Origin: Artemia franciscana
Lineage: Eukaryota; Arthropoda; Branchiopoda; Anostraca; Artemiidae
Direction of reading: 5' to 3'
NCBI RefSeq assembly: GCF_032884065.1
Contig: NC_088873.1
Coordinates: 5,366,959 to 5,430,958 of the forward strand
Length of the DNA: 64,000 nucleotides
Made by a program: the position numbers and the translations under genes. Every line of letters starts with the position of its first letter. Positions within the stretch are counted from its first letter, which is position 1. Shown in pieces: positions 21,561 to 33,184 of this stretch. Under the pieces are notes generated by a model. The model had not been told where the DNA came from and made no database searches. It was given only the letters and a program-made list of their open reading frames with translations.

Positions 21561-22016
21561 TGACAGTAAGCTATTCTGAATTATTTCATACTTCCAAGGG
21601 GATTTTAAATACAAAAAAAAATTTGCTTACATTCAAAATATATCAAGTTGGGCCCAAGCTTGCTTTGAGTTCTAACTAATAATTCAATTTTTGCTAGGCT
21701 ATTGTAGAGTGACCAAGCTTAAATTGATTCAGTTCAGTTCAGTTCATTCGGGTTTATTAAAAAAAATTATAACAGTCATAACATACTTAATCTCTCATCT
21801 CTATGCAAAAACTGCATGCTGAGTCCCATATCACCTCAAAAATAAATACGCACTATGGCTCTCCCTCCACTTCTCGATACAACCATGGCCCCTACCAAAA
21901 AAAATATCCTTACAAGTCCCCACCTCTTCATCCAGGAGCAAACCACTCCAACCCCCACAAAAAACTCAATAATAGCTAAAATCACTTTTCTAATTAGATT
22001 CATTATTCAAATTAAA

Positions 22017-25000
22017 CTAATTCAAAACAAGATAATTTTTTATTCTCTTTTTGAAAGAACCAAGGGAGCTCCTACCTCTCAGTTCAAGCGGTAGGGTATT
22101 GTAAGCCTTAGCACAGACGATGTCAGGCGAAAAATCCGACCTCACTGTTGGCGTATTTCGAATATGGATCTGTGCAGATAGTCTTGTAATTGGAAGACGC
22201 AGTTCGGATACCAAACGGAATAGATTCCTAAAAGGTGGTGGAAGCAAGCCGGAGAGGAATCTGAAAGCAAAAACCAAGCAGGAAAGCTCAAACAGCGATT
22301 TCAGCGAGAGATAATCTTCTGTGTGTTTGATGATCTTCAAGGCATTCTTGTGGATGGAATCCAGTTTTTTCAGATGGGATTTGAATGTCGATTGCCATAC
22401 CATTGCGCAATACTGTAAGTGGGGTCTAATGAGTGCATTGTAGAGAAGGGTAAGGGTTTTACGTGGGAATGTTTGCTTCAGTTTCTTCATGATACCCAGA
22501 TTCCTTGAAAGCTTTAATTCTACAGCATGGATGTGAGGAAGGAAAGAAAGGTTTTCATCTACTATTACTCCTAAATATTTTGCACATCCATTTACTGGTC
22601 GTTGAACCTTTCCACGAGACGTCACAATTCCTGTTATTTCTGGGTGAAGGGTTCCTACCCTAGAAAATAGTAGGATGCAAGATTTTTCTGCATTGATGAC
22701 AAGTTTGTTGGCATCCATCCATAGATAGGTCTCTTCTATGATGTTTTCAAGCTTCCGCTGGAGTGAAGGCATATCAAGTCCGCAGCAGGTAATTGTAGTG
22801 TCGTCAGCGAATGCTATAAGTCCATCTTGCTCGTTAGTAATGTCCTCAGATGTTTGATCAAAGCATAGGTTACAGCATTTTTGGTCGTCATGATTCGGAT
22901 TAAGGATACGAGTTAGGTCATTTACATGGACTAAAAACAAAAGAGGACCGAGGATTGATCCTTGGGGCACACCAAATTTCACAGTAGTGTCGTTTCTTGG
23001 GTCGTCACCAATGTAGATGCACCTATTTTGAAGGTAAGATTCAAACCATTGAAGGGCTATCCCTCTCACTCCAATATGTTGCAACTTTCCCAGTAAGATT
23101 GTATGATCCATGCTGTCAAATGCTTTCTTGATGTCAATCAATATAGCAGCTGGCAGAAGACCTGAGTCAAGTGCTCTGTTGATGAATAAGCTTAGGGATG
23201 CCAGAGCGTCTTTCGTTGAATGACCAGATCTGAAGCCGAACTGAAGACTATCAAAAAATCCTTTTTTTTTCGAGAAACTGGTAAAGTAGTCTTTGTAAGG
23301 TTTTTCAAAACTTTTGGAAAAACAGATAACATGAATATGGGTCGGAAATTTGATGGATCGTCATGAGGGCCATCTTTATGCAGAGGGATTATTCTTGCTT
23401 TTTTTAGTATTGAAGGAAAAACACCACTTCTTAGAGACAGGTTTATCAAATAAGTTAATGGCTCTAGGATAGAAGGGAGGACTGCTTTCAGGGCTTTCGT
23501 GTGTATCCGGTCAAATCCAGATGCTGATGTGCCTTTCAAGGTCTTCACAAGTAGCACTACTTCAGTTGATGTCACAGGAATTATTGCCATTGATTTGGTG
23601 CATGCTGAGCCAAGGTAATGCTTGTAGGGTTTTTGGGGACTTTTCGCAGAATTAGATGTAATTCCTCCTATCCTTGCGAAAAATATACTGAGTTCTTTTG
23701 CAACCTGAGTGGGTTCCGTAACAGCCTCCCCGTTGACAAAAAGTCTGGAAGGCAATTCTGCTTTCTTATCATTTGGTCGCAAAACCGAATTAATGACCCT
23801 CCAGACTTTTCGTCCATCCTTCCCACTTTCAGATATTTTATTATTCACATAAATTCTTTTTGCTTTCCTCAGAACTGTATGAAGGCATTTCTTATACGTC
23901 TCATATCTCTCTAGGTTTTCTCGGCTTGGGTGGTTTCTGTAATTTGCCCATAACTTATTTTTCTTATTTATGCATATGAGTAAGCTTTCGGTAACCCATG
24001 GACATATTGGGGTATTTTTTCTTCCACGGTTTCTTGGTTTCTCTTTAAAACAGCATGCTTTATATGCAGCTACAAACGCATTGTGGAAAACTTCAAAACC
24101 TTCGTTCACATCCTCATTTGCTAGGACAGTGTCCCAAGAAATTTTTTTTAACTCATCATTTAACAGTTTAAGATTCTCCTCTTTAATATTAATTACTTGT
24201 AGACCCTGGTTAGTTCTTACGAGTGGAGTTGGTATCCTCGCCGTGTTGAAGACAGTGTGTATAGGAAAATGATCAGATATGTCACTGGTGATGACTGATA
24301 CCTTCGCCGGACATAATGTAGAAAAAATGTTGTCAATCAGTGAGTGTGTACTTTCTGTTACTCTGGTTGGAATTGTAATTGAAGGGTAAAGATTAGACCC
24401 TGACATAATAGTGAGAAGATACACTGAGCTATTTCTTAGAGGAAAGGCTAGATTAATGTTAAAATCACCCATGATGATCACATCTTGGTTCTTGTTTCCT
24501 ATCAGCTGTAAAATCTGAGTTAGTATATCCGTAAAAGCAGAAACAGAACCAGAGGGTGAGCGATATATTTCTCCAATCAATATCTTTTTCTTAGAAGGCC
24601 CATATAGCTCAAAGAAAAGTGATTCAAAAACGCCTTCAACATTCCGGCTCAGTTGATTGTTAATATGCACAGCATATTCATTCCTCGCATAAATAGCCAA
24701 TCCTCCTCTGCGAGCTTCTTTTCTATGTAGAAAATTTGATTTATAGCCTGGGATATCTAGGAGGCTATCCGTTTGTCCTGTAAGGAATGTCTCACATAAT
24801 CCAATTATGTTGGGTTGCAGTTGGTGGCACATTGAAGTTATTTCCATAAACGACGAACATAATCCTTGACAGTTAAGTTGAAGCACAGAAAACTGAGATT
24901 CAGAGTGCCCCTTGGTTAAATCTATTAAATCAACATATTTACTTCTAGGATAATTACTTTCACTAAATAACGGCAAATCATCTTCATTACTTATTTTTTC

Positions 25001-25111
25001 ATCAAAAATTTTCTCTAAATCCAAAAAAGAATTCTCTAACTTTTTTAACCGGTTATAATCTTTTGGCAATGACGAAGTGATTAGCCCCCGGGATGAAGAA
25101 TAGGAACTCAT
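22017..25111 (-). pseudogene. LINE ORF2: AP endonuclease plus reverse transcriptase, one frameshift
   Basis: Starts at the ATG at 25111. Endonuclease (roughly residues 70-300): 'VLQLNCQGLCSSF', 'IIGLCETFL', 'IIMGDFNINLA', 'SLIDNIFS', 'SDHFPIH'. A linker follows, then RT: 'SASGFDRIHTKAL', 'PSNFRPIFMLSVF'. The frame breaks near 23317-23322 in a run of A/T, and the next frame carries 'LQFGFRSGHSTKDAL', 'DIKKAFDSMDHTILL', 'GVPQGSILGPLLFL', 'AFADDT' and the thumb ('LQYCAMVWQSTFKSHLKK'), ending at 22017. One missing base would explain the break, so the copy may be barely dead or the base may be a sequencing or assembly error. Confidence 0.88.
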
Positions 25112-25490
25112 TACTTACCTAATAATTTCCAGGGGACAAGGCCATATCTTGGAGTGAAGCAAAAGCCATGAGAAATACACACACCCGTAGGAACTTTTTT
25201 TGAACTCTGAAAGAGAAAAACAAAACAAAGAAAATGGATTAACATGGATAAAAAATAGCACTGAAATACACATTTTAGACAGAAAAATGTAAGCAAGCGG
25301 CAATCAACTTGTAATGACAACTACATATGAAGGAGAAAAAAATAAAAAATATATAGAAAAATTAAGGAATGTTCAAGAACTTAATCAACATCCGACCGTG
25401 GCAAGGATGGGGGAAAATCAACATGGAAATCTAATCAATTGGCAATCAACTTATACTGACAAAACTTATGAATGAAAGGAACACACACAA

Positions 25491-26201
25491 TTATGACTCT
25501 GAGTCTAATTCCTCAGGTTGGATAGTTGGCACTTTAACTGGGTCAAAGCATTCATCTAGATATTTCGCCCATTGTGAATTTTTAGACTTTTTAACATCCA
25601 ACCACATTCTGACGCCTCGTTGGACAAGACGAGTTTTTGCAACTTTCTCAGCTGTCACTTTAGATGTTTTTAGCTTATACCCTAATGACAAAAGTTCCTT
25701 TCTTCTTTTACCAAGCTCCGCTGGTAGGTCCGTCGATATACTGAACCCCGTCTTCTTAAGTTTTCCACACTCCTTCATGATCATCGACCGGTCAAAGCCA
25801 TCTAGGCTTACAAAAATAGGCTCTACAACCTTTTTTCGCTGTGTCCCACTCCGGAGGCTCAGAACACTCTCTGGTTCTGGTCGACTAGATTTCTTTGAAA
25901 TACGATAAATGGCACTCATACGTATTTGGTTAGCGTTGGATATTCCAAGCTTAGCCTCAAAAAATGAGGCTACAGTCTGCCGAAGATTTTCTGAGCCTTG
26001 CGGCGCTTCAATTCCGTGTATAATGATATTATTTTTTCTTGTATATAGTTCTGTTCGTAAAGTAGAAGTCTTCACTTGGACGAGCTCAGTCTTGAGCAAT
26101 TTATTTTCTGCTCTGAGTAGTTTATTTTCAGTCTGTAACTGCGAAATTAGCTGTAGCATTTCGTCCATCCTCCGGTCAAAATGCTCTTTTGTCACTGCCA
26201 T
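25491..26201 (-). CDS. LINE ORF1 protein (coiled coil + RRM-like + C-terminal domain)
   Basis: An intact 236-residue ORF. Residues 1-55 form a leucine-rich coiled coil ('LQTENKLLRAENKLLKTELV'), used for trimerisation in related proteins. The middle ('TRKNNIIIHGIEAPQG' to 'EPIFVSLDGFDRSMIMKEC') has the strand/helix pattern of an RRM-like fold. The basic C terminus ('RRKELLSLGYKLK', 'LVQRGVRMWLDVKKSKNS') resembles the L1/CR1 ORF1 C-terminal domain. It would be an RNA-binding chaperone packaging the LINE transcript. Start chosen at the only upstream Met in frame (26201). Confidence 0.8.
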   Translation of the reverse strand: MAVTKEHFDRRMDEMLQLISQLQTENKLLRAENKLLKTELVQVKTSTLRTELYTRKNNIIIHGIEAPQGSENLRQTVASFFEAKLGISNANQIRMSAIYRISKKSSRPEPESVLSLRSGTQRKKVVEPIFVSLDGFDRSMIMKECGKLKKTGFSISTDLPAELGKRRKELLSLGYKLKTSKVTAEKVAKTRLVQRGVRMWLDVKKSKNSQWAKYLDECFDPVKVPTIQPEELDSES

Positions 26202-26215
26202 TACTAATTTCTGAC

Positions 26216-28159
26216 GATAATGCCGCTTTGCCTATCTAATATTCTAAAATATCATCGAGTGAAACTTACTCGCAAGGGCCCCGTTTTGTAATAAAACCAG
26301 TTATTACTAGGGCCCGCTTTCATCAAATGCAAATCTGAAATCCTATTTAATCGAGCTTGTTCTCAGTGAAAAAACACTGTATCCTAGGGGCGTGGCTATA
26401 GCAAATTCACTTCGCACAGCGGAGAACCACACTGCATGAATGCTCAACGATAACTGAAAATTAAAAAATTTAAAATTTAAAAGACAAAAAATCAAAAATC
26501 TACTTGCGTTCAAAAATTTCATGTTGTAACCAAACAAACTTAGAACTTTAATTAAACATAAAATTATAATTAATCAAAACTAAGCTTAAATTATGCTCCT
26601 TTAGAGTTTTTTTTTAATTCCGCTAGGTACTGGTTTCATATTGCTTGTAGCTTGTAATCCCTATTTATTTATTATTATTAAATTATTATTATTTTTAAGT
26701 TATTAATCCTATTCTATAATCTTTTGTCCGAATTCGGCTCTTCGGGGCTTGTGGTTGCGATTTTTCAAATAAGTATATTATCTATTTATCAATCTCAAAT
26801 AAATACATTATTTATTATCCTTGTTGTATTTTTACTCCTTAAAAACTTCTCAGACGATTACTCATCTGTCTTCTACTACTCTTTCTTCTCCTTTTACAAC
26901 TTCAGCCTCTGCTCCTTTGAAAAAATCCACACTCTATTCCTTATCCTTGTTCACCTACTCTGTAACTCTACTCTTTCTTCTTCTTTAGCGTTAATCTAGT
27001 AGTGGTGCCTATCCAAGAAGATGCTTTGGGGGCGGAAATTTATTTATCAAGATCTTGGGAAGTGACGAAATTGTTTACGTTCCGACTTTTTCAATGAAAA
27101 TATCAAAAAGGGCCTTTGTCAAAATCTGTGGAGGGACGCAAACGCCTCTATCCCTTCAATTGGCTCCACTTTCGGTGTATAGTTTCTAAGTAAACGTATA
27201 TACCTTCTTTACGACTTTCATCTGTTTTTGTTGTTTTTTTTTCGGAAGGGGGGGGGGGGATTTGGCAACGAAAGTTTCCTGAGAATGCAAAAAAAATGAA
27301 ATCTAAGACAATGGATTTTGAAGATAATAGTACAACAACTGCGATATAAGACTTTAAAAGGTCCATCCCCGCTCCTTGGGTGTACCTTATGCCTCTTGGT
27401 GTCGAGAAATAGCTCACTTGTCAGGGTCTAGAATAATAATTTCTTTGAACTTCGTAAGATCCATCTGTTCAAAAGAAATTGATTTTTGTATACACAGGCT
27501 TGAACATACCTCTTAGGTAAAGGCACTGAATCTAGTTAAATTTTGCATTGAATTTTTCATGGATATAAAAAAAATGTACTTTATAACTGTTATTTCAACA
27601 ACAAAGTCAACATATATTTTCTTTAATTACTTCAACCCTAGCTTGATTTTGAAGAAAGAGCCAATTGGGCTTATTACCATATTTATACTTTGCTTGTTTT
27701 TTTTCACAATATTGCAAATAGGGTTGCATATTTACTGATAAAATATTATTATCTTTAATTAACAATTCGTGTGGTATGACGGTAAAAAATTATTTATGTA
27801 AGCTTTGGATCGATTACGATTTTTGAGTTGAATAAAATACCGATTTGTTTCCTTCAATAATATTTTGTCGCCAAGTCAAAGGCAATAATCTATAGCAAAG
27901 ACAAAAAGGGGACTTATCTGCTAGGACAACGAAATTCAGAAATATCAGGTAGCTTCGTATTTTTTTTCTCTGGGCGAACTGTTCAAAAGCTGCTGCGGGG
28001 AGGGGTAAAAACAGGAGATGTCTTAGGTGAGGAAAGTTAGGAATGTTAGTGAAAACTTTTTAACTCGGTATAATAGAGAAGGAGTTTGAGAGGAGGAGGG
28101 GCCTCTACTTGAAGTTACAGAACGATCAGTCTTACGAAAATAAAGGGAAGTAGACAATA
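26216..28159. other. No recognised gene
   Basis: AT-rich. 26216-26460 may be LINE 5' UTR. 27000-28150 contains homopolymer G (27248-27260) and no domain or clear repeat. Confidence 0.4.
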
Positions 28160-28270
28160 TAGGAAAGTAAAATAGTAAAATATAAAATAGTATAAAAATA
28201 ATATAGTAATAGTAAAATAGTATAAAATAGTATAGTAAAATAGTATAAAATAATACAAAATAGTCATATA
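28160..28270. repeat. (TAGTATAAAA)n-like low-complexity array
   Basis: Irregular repeats of 'aaaatagtataaaatagta'. They create open frames of Tyr/Phe/Leu on the - strand that are not genes. Confidence 0.7.
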
Positions 28271-28894
28271 AAAGTAAATGGGAAAGTAGAAAATATAGGA
28301 AAGTAAGGGAAGTAGACAAGACATCAAAGTTTAAATTAAGGAAATATGAAATGGCGACATGGATAAAACTGTCGAGGATCTGCAAGATTGAGAAAGGTGT
28401 TATAATAATAAGATATTGTTTTGATATGTTAAGAAATTAAGAGGAAGCAGATAGTCTGGACATGTATCAGTTAAAGATAGGAACAGGGCCTGAATTAGCA
28501 GTAAAGAAAGTAAAATAGAGTAAGAGTACAAAGTATAATAGAGAGGTGGGTAGAATATTTTCGGTATGTATCAAACCGTGACAAACTTGTAGGGGTGATG
28601 TAGAAAAGATGAAACCTTTGTATACAATTTGGAAGGACTCCTACTGCCGTAATCTGGAAATAAGACATCAAAATGAGAACTAAGGATATGTGAAAGCAAA
28701 AACGAAAGGACAAAAAACGAATTGAAATGAAAGGACAAATTGCTGAGAGTTTAAAAGAGGCAGGATGCTACAGTAATAACAATGGTCAAATATATTGACA
28801 ATGGTCATGGTCAACTGATGACAATTGTCAATGGTCTGAAGCATGGGCGCTCCGGAAAACAGATGAAGATTTGCTAGATGTTTTCCATAGAAAC

Positions 28895-30402
28895 TACTAC
28901 TACTACTAATAACTCACTGCAGCACCAAGCCGCCTGAGGCCAACACAGCTACGCACGCTCCTCCTCCAACCTAATCTATTTAAAGCCTCCCTCTTTACAC
29001 CCTCCCAGGAAGTTCCCATTTCCTTTAAATCTTTATTTATGACATCCTCCCAACCCAGACAAGGACGACCTGCTTTCCGTGTAGCCCCAGACGGTTGGCC
29101 AAAAAGGACAATCTTCGGTAATCTGTTATCCTTCATCCGTAGAACGTGGCCTAGCCATCTCAACCTTTCTTTCATTATAGCCCCAGAAAGCGGGATTGAA
29201 CCACTTTTCGTACAACCTACTGATTGAAATACGGTCAGTCAGCCGGGTACCCAGAACAATCCGTAGGCAATTTCTCGGGAAAACATCTAGTAAATTTTCA
29301 TCTGCTTTTCGGAGTGCCCATGCTTCAGAGCCATATTTGACCACTGTCATCACTGTAGCTTCCAATATTCTAATCTTGGTTTGTAGAATTATCTTTCTAT
29401 TCTTCCAAACTTTTTTTAACTGAAAAAACACCCTGGGCCTTAGCTATTCTACTTTTAACATCTTCACTGCTCCCACCATCTTTACTAATAATACTACCAA
29501 GGTGACTGTAGCTCCCAACCTGATCAATCTTTTCGTTACCTAATGTCACCTGTTCATCTTCACTTATTCCTAGCCTTAGTGACTTAGTCTTCTTAACATT
29601 AATTTTCAAGCCTATTTTAGACCCTGAACTCGTAAAACCTCTAAAAATTCATTCATTTTGCTCACACTTCCATCTAATATGCTTAAATCATCAGCATAAT
29701 CTAAGTCCAGGAGCGTTCTTCCTCCCCATTTGATTCCATGGTCTCCAATTGCCTTTCCTGTGCTCCTTAAGACGAAGTCCATCAAAATGATCCATATAAA
29801 GGGGGATAGAACACAACCCTGCTTAACTCCTGATTTAATACAAAACCAGTTGCTAACCTCATTTCCTACCTTAACGGCAGCAGTATTATTCTCGTACATA
29901 GCGCAAATCACTTTAATGTATTTTTCAGGTATACCATATAACGACAAGACCTTTGTTAACGCTGTTCTATCAACAGAATCGAAAGCTTGCTCATAATCGA
30001 CTGAGGACCAAAGGTGTTTGACAACGAAGGGACTTCTCAATTATTAACCTAAGAGTGAAAACATGGTCGACACATCCTCTACCTTTTCTAAAATCGCATT
30101 GTTCTTCCCTTAAAACTTTGTCTACAGAATGTCTCAGTCTAAAAAGTATCATATTACTCAGTAATTTGCTACCTACAGAGACCAGACTAATGCCTCGATA
30201 ATTACGACACTCGCTCTTGTCACCTTTCTTATACAGTGGTTTAATTAAGGTTTTCCTAAAATCATTGGGTATTTCCCCTTTTTCAAAAATTATGTTCATA
30301 ATTCTTCAGTAGCTTATTCCTAACCACAGAGCCACCATATTTAAGAAACTCATTAATCATACTATCAGCACCTGGGGCCTTATTATTTTTTAATCCTTTT
30401 GG
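28895..30402 (-). pseudogene. RTE-like LINE, 5'-truncated (RT domain and 3' end)
   Basis: In - strand frames: 'LKNNKAPGADSMINEFLKYG' (30395), 'KGDKSECRNYRGISLVSVG', 'DYEQAFDSVDRTALTKVLSL', 'GVKQGCVLSPFIWIILMDF', 'LDLDYADDLSIL', 'YSHLGSIISKDGG', 'KIRILEATVMTVVKYGSEAW', then 'RLRWLGHVLRMKDNRLPKI' and a C terminus at about 28906. The catalytic YADD is intact. Frameshifts separate blocks near 29610, 29400, 29130 and 30000. The 3' tail is (TAG)n ('actactactactactaat', 28893-28910). The RTE-like assignment rests on the motif order and the GHVLRM-type C terminus. Confidence 0.82.
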
Positions 30403-30790
30403 AAACTGCATACGAATTGTTTAGTACCAGGCTGACTGACTGTATTTCAAACAGAAGGCTGTACGAAAAGTGTGGTTCAATCCTGCTTTCAAAGGCTATC
30501 ATGAGAGAAAGGTTGAGATGGCTCGGGCACATTCTGCGGATGAAGGGTGACAGATTGCCGAAGATTGTCCTTTTTAGCAAACCGTCTAGGGCTAAATGGA
30601 AAGCAGGTCGTCCGTGGCTGGAGTGAGAGGATGTAAAGAAATATTTAAGGGGAATGGGAACTTCCTGGGGGGATGTAAATAGGGAGGCTTTGTATAGATT
30701 AGTATGGGGGGGGAGCCTGTGTAACTCTGTTGGCCTCAGGTGGCTTCTTGCTGCGGCGAGTTGTTTGGAGTAGAAGTAGAAGAAGTAAGC
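30403..30790 (+). pseudogene. RTE-like LINE 3' fragment, inverted relative to its neighbour
   Basis: On the + strand: 'RLTDCISNRRLYEKCG', 'RERLRWLGHILRMKGDRLPK', 'GTSWGDVNREAL' and a degenerate tail 'gtagaagtagaagaagtaag'. It duplicates the 3' end already present in the adjacent - strand copy, so it is a separate insertion placed head to head with it. Confidence 0.75.
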
Positions 30791-30914
30791 AGACGGCATT
30801 ATAGTAATATATTGTATTGGCATATTAAGTAACTTAGAGGAAGTCGTCAGAATGGACTTGTCCCACGTAAAATAGGAATCAATTAGTGCTAAAGTTTATT
30901 AATTAATAATAGTG

Positions 30915-31120
30915 TTAACGGGATGGCAGAGTATTTTGAGAATTTCTTAAACCGTGATTGAGCTGTTGGAAATGATTTAGAAAATAGTGAAACAATTTTT
31001 GACCATGTAAAAACGAAGAAAAATTAATTTTGCAAGATTTAGAGGCAGTAATAAACAAGTCGACTCTGCCAAGGGTGCCTGAGGGGGGAGGGAACAATTT
31101 TCTTGGCCAATGAAAGAAAA
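30915..31120 (+). pseudogene. RTE-like LINE, endonuclease-RT linker fragment
   Basis: 'MAEYFENFLNRD', stop, 'AVGNDLENSETIFDH', 'VKTKKN', stop, 'FCKI'. This is the region before RT in this family (compare RHFQKLLN in the ORF at 56470-59302). Several stops. A G-rich run at 31080 follows. Confidence 0.5.
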
Positions 31121-31225
31121 TTGTGATATTTAGGACGACTTTACTTTTTGAGATGAGAAAAATAAATGTTCAAATGGGGATAACTCCATTTATTTTAGAC
31201 AGTGAAAACGGGTACAAAAGTCTAG

Positions 31226-31260
31226 GTATTTCGATCACATATACAATAATCGTCATCAGT
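31226..31260 (-). other. Hammerhead-like motif, isolated copy
   Basis: The - strand reads 'actgatgacgattattg' then 'tatatgtgatcgaaatacc'. It matches the motif layout at 14181-14221 and 17994-18028, with CTGATGA and CGAAAT blocks around a possible stem. Confidence 0.45.
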
Positions 31261-31299
31261 AGAAATACTAAAGTGTTAAATTAAAACTAACATATTTAT

Positions 31300-31984
31300 A
31301 AAAAACAAAATTATTAACTTTCGGGTCATTCACTAGATTTCTCTGAGAGAGCTGGAAAAGCAGGGCTCATTCAAAGTCTTCAGATGTAAATTTTCTTCTT
31401 TAATCTTGCCTAAAATACATAATGAATTTGCAATGATGGTGGCAAAGTCTTCTGTGTCTTCTAATTGCAAAATATATGTTTAATTTATTGTTGTATCCAT
31501 ATATAAGATACAATATACGTATCGTTCCTCCATATATACGATGCACTCTCGGCGTAATACCTTAGATTAGGTATGCTCATCCCCATTTTAATGTTTATTT
31601 CTTCGTCATAGAAAAGTAGGGTGGTCGGGAAAAAGCATACTTAATTTAAGTTATTATGCCGAGAATAATCAAAATGCTTGCAAAGAGACTTTATTTGGAA
31701 TAGAAATTTACTTTTAAATAGATATATAAATTCTACGTTGTATATCAATCAGATAATTGATCATTTTAGAAAGGAATAAGCACTAACGGTTTCATTGGAA
31801 AACCAGTCTATCACTGCTGTTTTTTCTTGATGACGTGATGCCGATCGGTAGATCTTTGGCGGAACTTCACATTCTGTTGTATTTAAAAGAAACGTATTTA
31901 ATTAAAAAGAAACTGGTATTAATTCATAATAACAATAAAAGCAGAATAGTTGGGTAATAAGATGAAAGAAGAGGAAAAAAACTA
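31300..31984. other. No recognised feature
   Basis: AT-rich, with no exon, RNA gene or clear repeat. Confidence 0.35.
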
Positions 31985-32060
31985 AATTTTGCTATGCAGG
32001 TGAAATTTTAAAAGAAAGTGAAAAGTTTAAATATTTAGGAGCAAAAGTTGGTTAGTAAAA
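31985..32060 (+). pseudogene. Small LINE fragment
   Basis: The + strand frame 'YAGEILKESEKFKYLGAKVG' then stop. 'FKYLG' is a conserved post-catalytic RT motif (compare 'FKYLGSLIDISGG' in the ORF at 56470-59302). Only about 20 codons survive. Confidence 0.45.
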
Positions 32061-32240
32061 ACAGGTAAAAGAGATGACAAATAGAAGGTAAGTGTATTTT
32101 AGAGAAGTAGCAAAGAAGAGAACATGGAGAAGTAGAAGAGAAGAGAAAGTTGATTGTAAAAAAAAAATAAAAAAGTAAAAAAGATGACTAAGAGGAGGTA
32201 AGTAGAATTTAGAGAAGTAGAAAAGAATAGAAGAAAAAGT
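32060..32240 (+). repeat. Minisatellite, A/G-rich (inverted partner at 35560)
   Basis: Units of about 70-110 bp with 'aggtaagtagaatttagaga' and 'aagagatgac' blocks at about 32085 and 32195. The reverse complement of the same units forms the array at 35560-35915. Confidence 0.7.
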
Positions 32241-32249
32241 TTTTTGGTG

Positions 32250-32550
32250 GGCAGGGGCGTAGCTCCAGTATTTTTATTGGGGGGGGGGGAGCAAGAGGGG
32301 CTCCAAATCCGGATAATCAATTATTATGGGCTATCCTTCTTTAGTTTACTTGTACTTACAGTAAATATTAAGTATTATTACATAAGTGAAGCAGTAACTA
32401 ACTTATTGCCAACTAAGAACTCAACTTTATTTTAATAAAGGTAAAATTTCTAAAGCTACAAAACGATTATAGACGTTAAATTATTTATTTTTGAACTATG
32501 CCCCTAAAACTTCTGCGCCTGAGGTGAATGCCCCCCCCCCCAACCACCTT
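32250..32550 (+). repeat. Repeat D, copy 3
   Basis: Starts 'gggcgtagctccagta' with a G-run and ends with 'gcgcctgaggtgaatgcccc' and a C-run. The AT core carries 'caactttattttaataaagg' and 'aaaacgattatagacgtta', as in the copy at 21220-21560. Confidence 0.6.
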
Positions 32551-32649
32551 CTTATTATTAAATTCTAATGATTCTATTCTGAATTTTCTCCTGTTAGTCT
32601 AAGGGAAACTCGAGTCTCCTTGTTGAAAGTGACCATCACAAACATGAGC

Positions 32650-32810
32650 CAAAGCTGAGGTTGGATCACATTTCTTAATTAATGTGATAAGTTAATTGAT
32701 TTCTTATGATTAATTTCTTTCTTAATTCTTGTGATAAGAATTAATTAATTTCTTAATTAATGTGATAATTTGATCACATTTCTTAATTAATTTGGTCAAA
32801 GCTGAGCTGC
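32650..32810. repeat. Palindromic TTAATTAA-rich short repeats
   Basis: 'cacatttcttaattaatgtg' at about 32669 and again near 32775, with related units 'taagttaattgatttctta' and 'aattaatttcttaattaatg' between. Each unit can fold on itself. Confidence 0.7.
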
Positions 32811-33184
32811 TCTCACTATTGCTAATTATGAGCTCATTTATAAACTAATTTTCATATTTAATTGCTCTTTACAAATTTGACTTCATAAGGCAATTATAAA
32901 GTGTCACATTTCTTTTATCGCCTGTGGCAATTTAAACCCAAGTGGCCTCTGTCACTCAACAAGAATTTAGCAGAACAGCCCAAAATATGAAAGATTTATT
33001 TCGGTTTTTTACTGTAATTGATTCACAGTGGAATCACATTGGTTATTCTTTTAACTCATATTGGAGTATAAAAGAAAATAAAATTGATTCTTACTGGTGG
33101 ATTACTTTTAGGTGAATAGTCATAAACAATTTTGAATTCTTGTGTTAAGCATCTTACATTACCAAATGAGAATTTGCCTCCGGC

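Larger units (their letters stand above)
21725..26215 (-). mobile_element. Nearly intact CR1/L2-like LINE
   Basis: ORF1 (26201-25491), a 379-bp spacer, ORF2 (25111-22017), an AT-rich 3' UTR and a 3' tail of ttcag repeats ('ttgattcagttcagttcagt' at 21726-21745, read on + strand). ORF1 is of the coiled-coil/RRM type. ORF2 has AP endonuclease and RT but no RNase H. This layout and the RT motifs fit the CR1/L2 group. The 5' UTR may extend a little past 26215. Only one frame break is seen, so the copy is young. Confidence 0.85.

Noticed and set aside
28895-30790. Twin-priming inversion of one LINE
   Set aside because: Both arms contain the same 3' end, so they cannot be parts of one copy.
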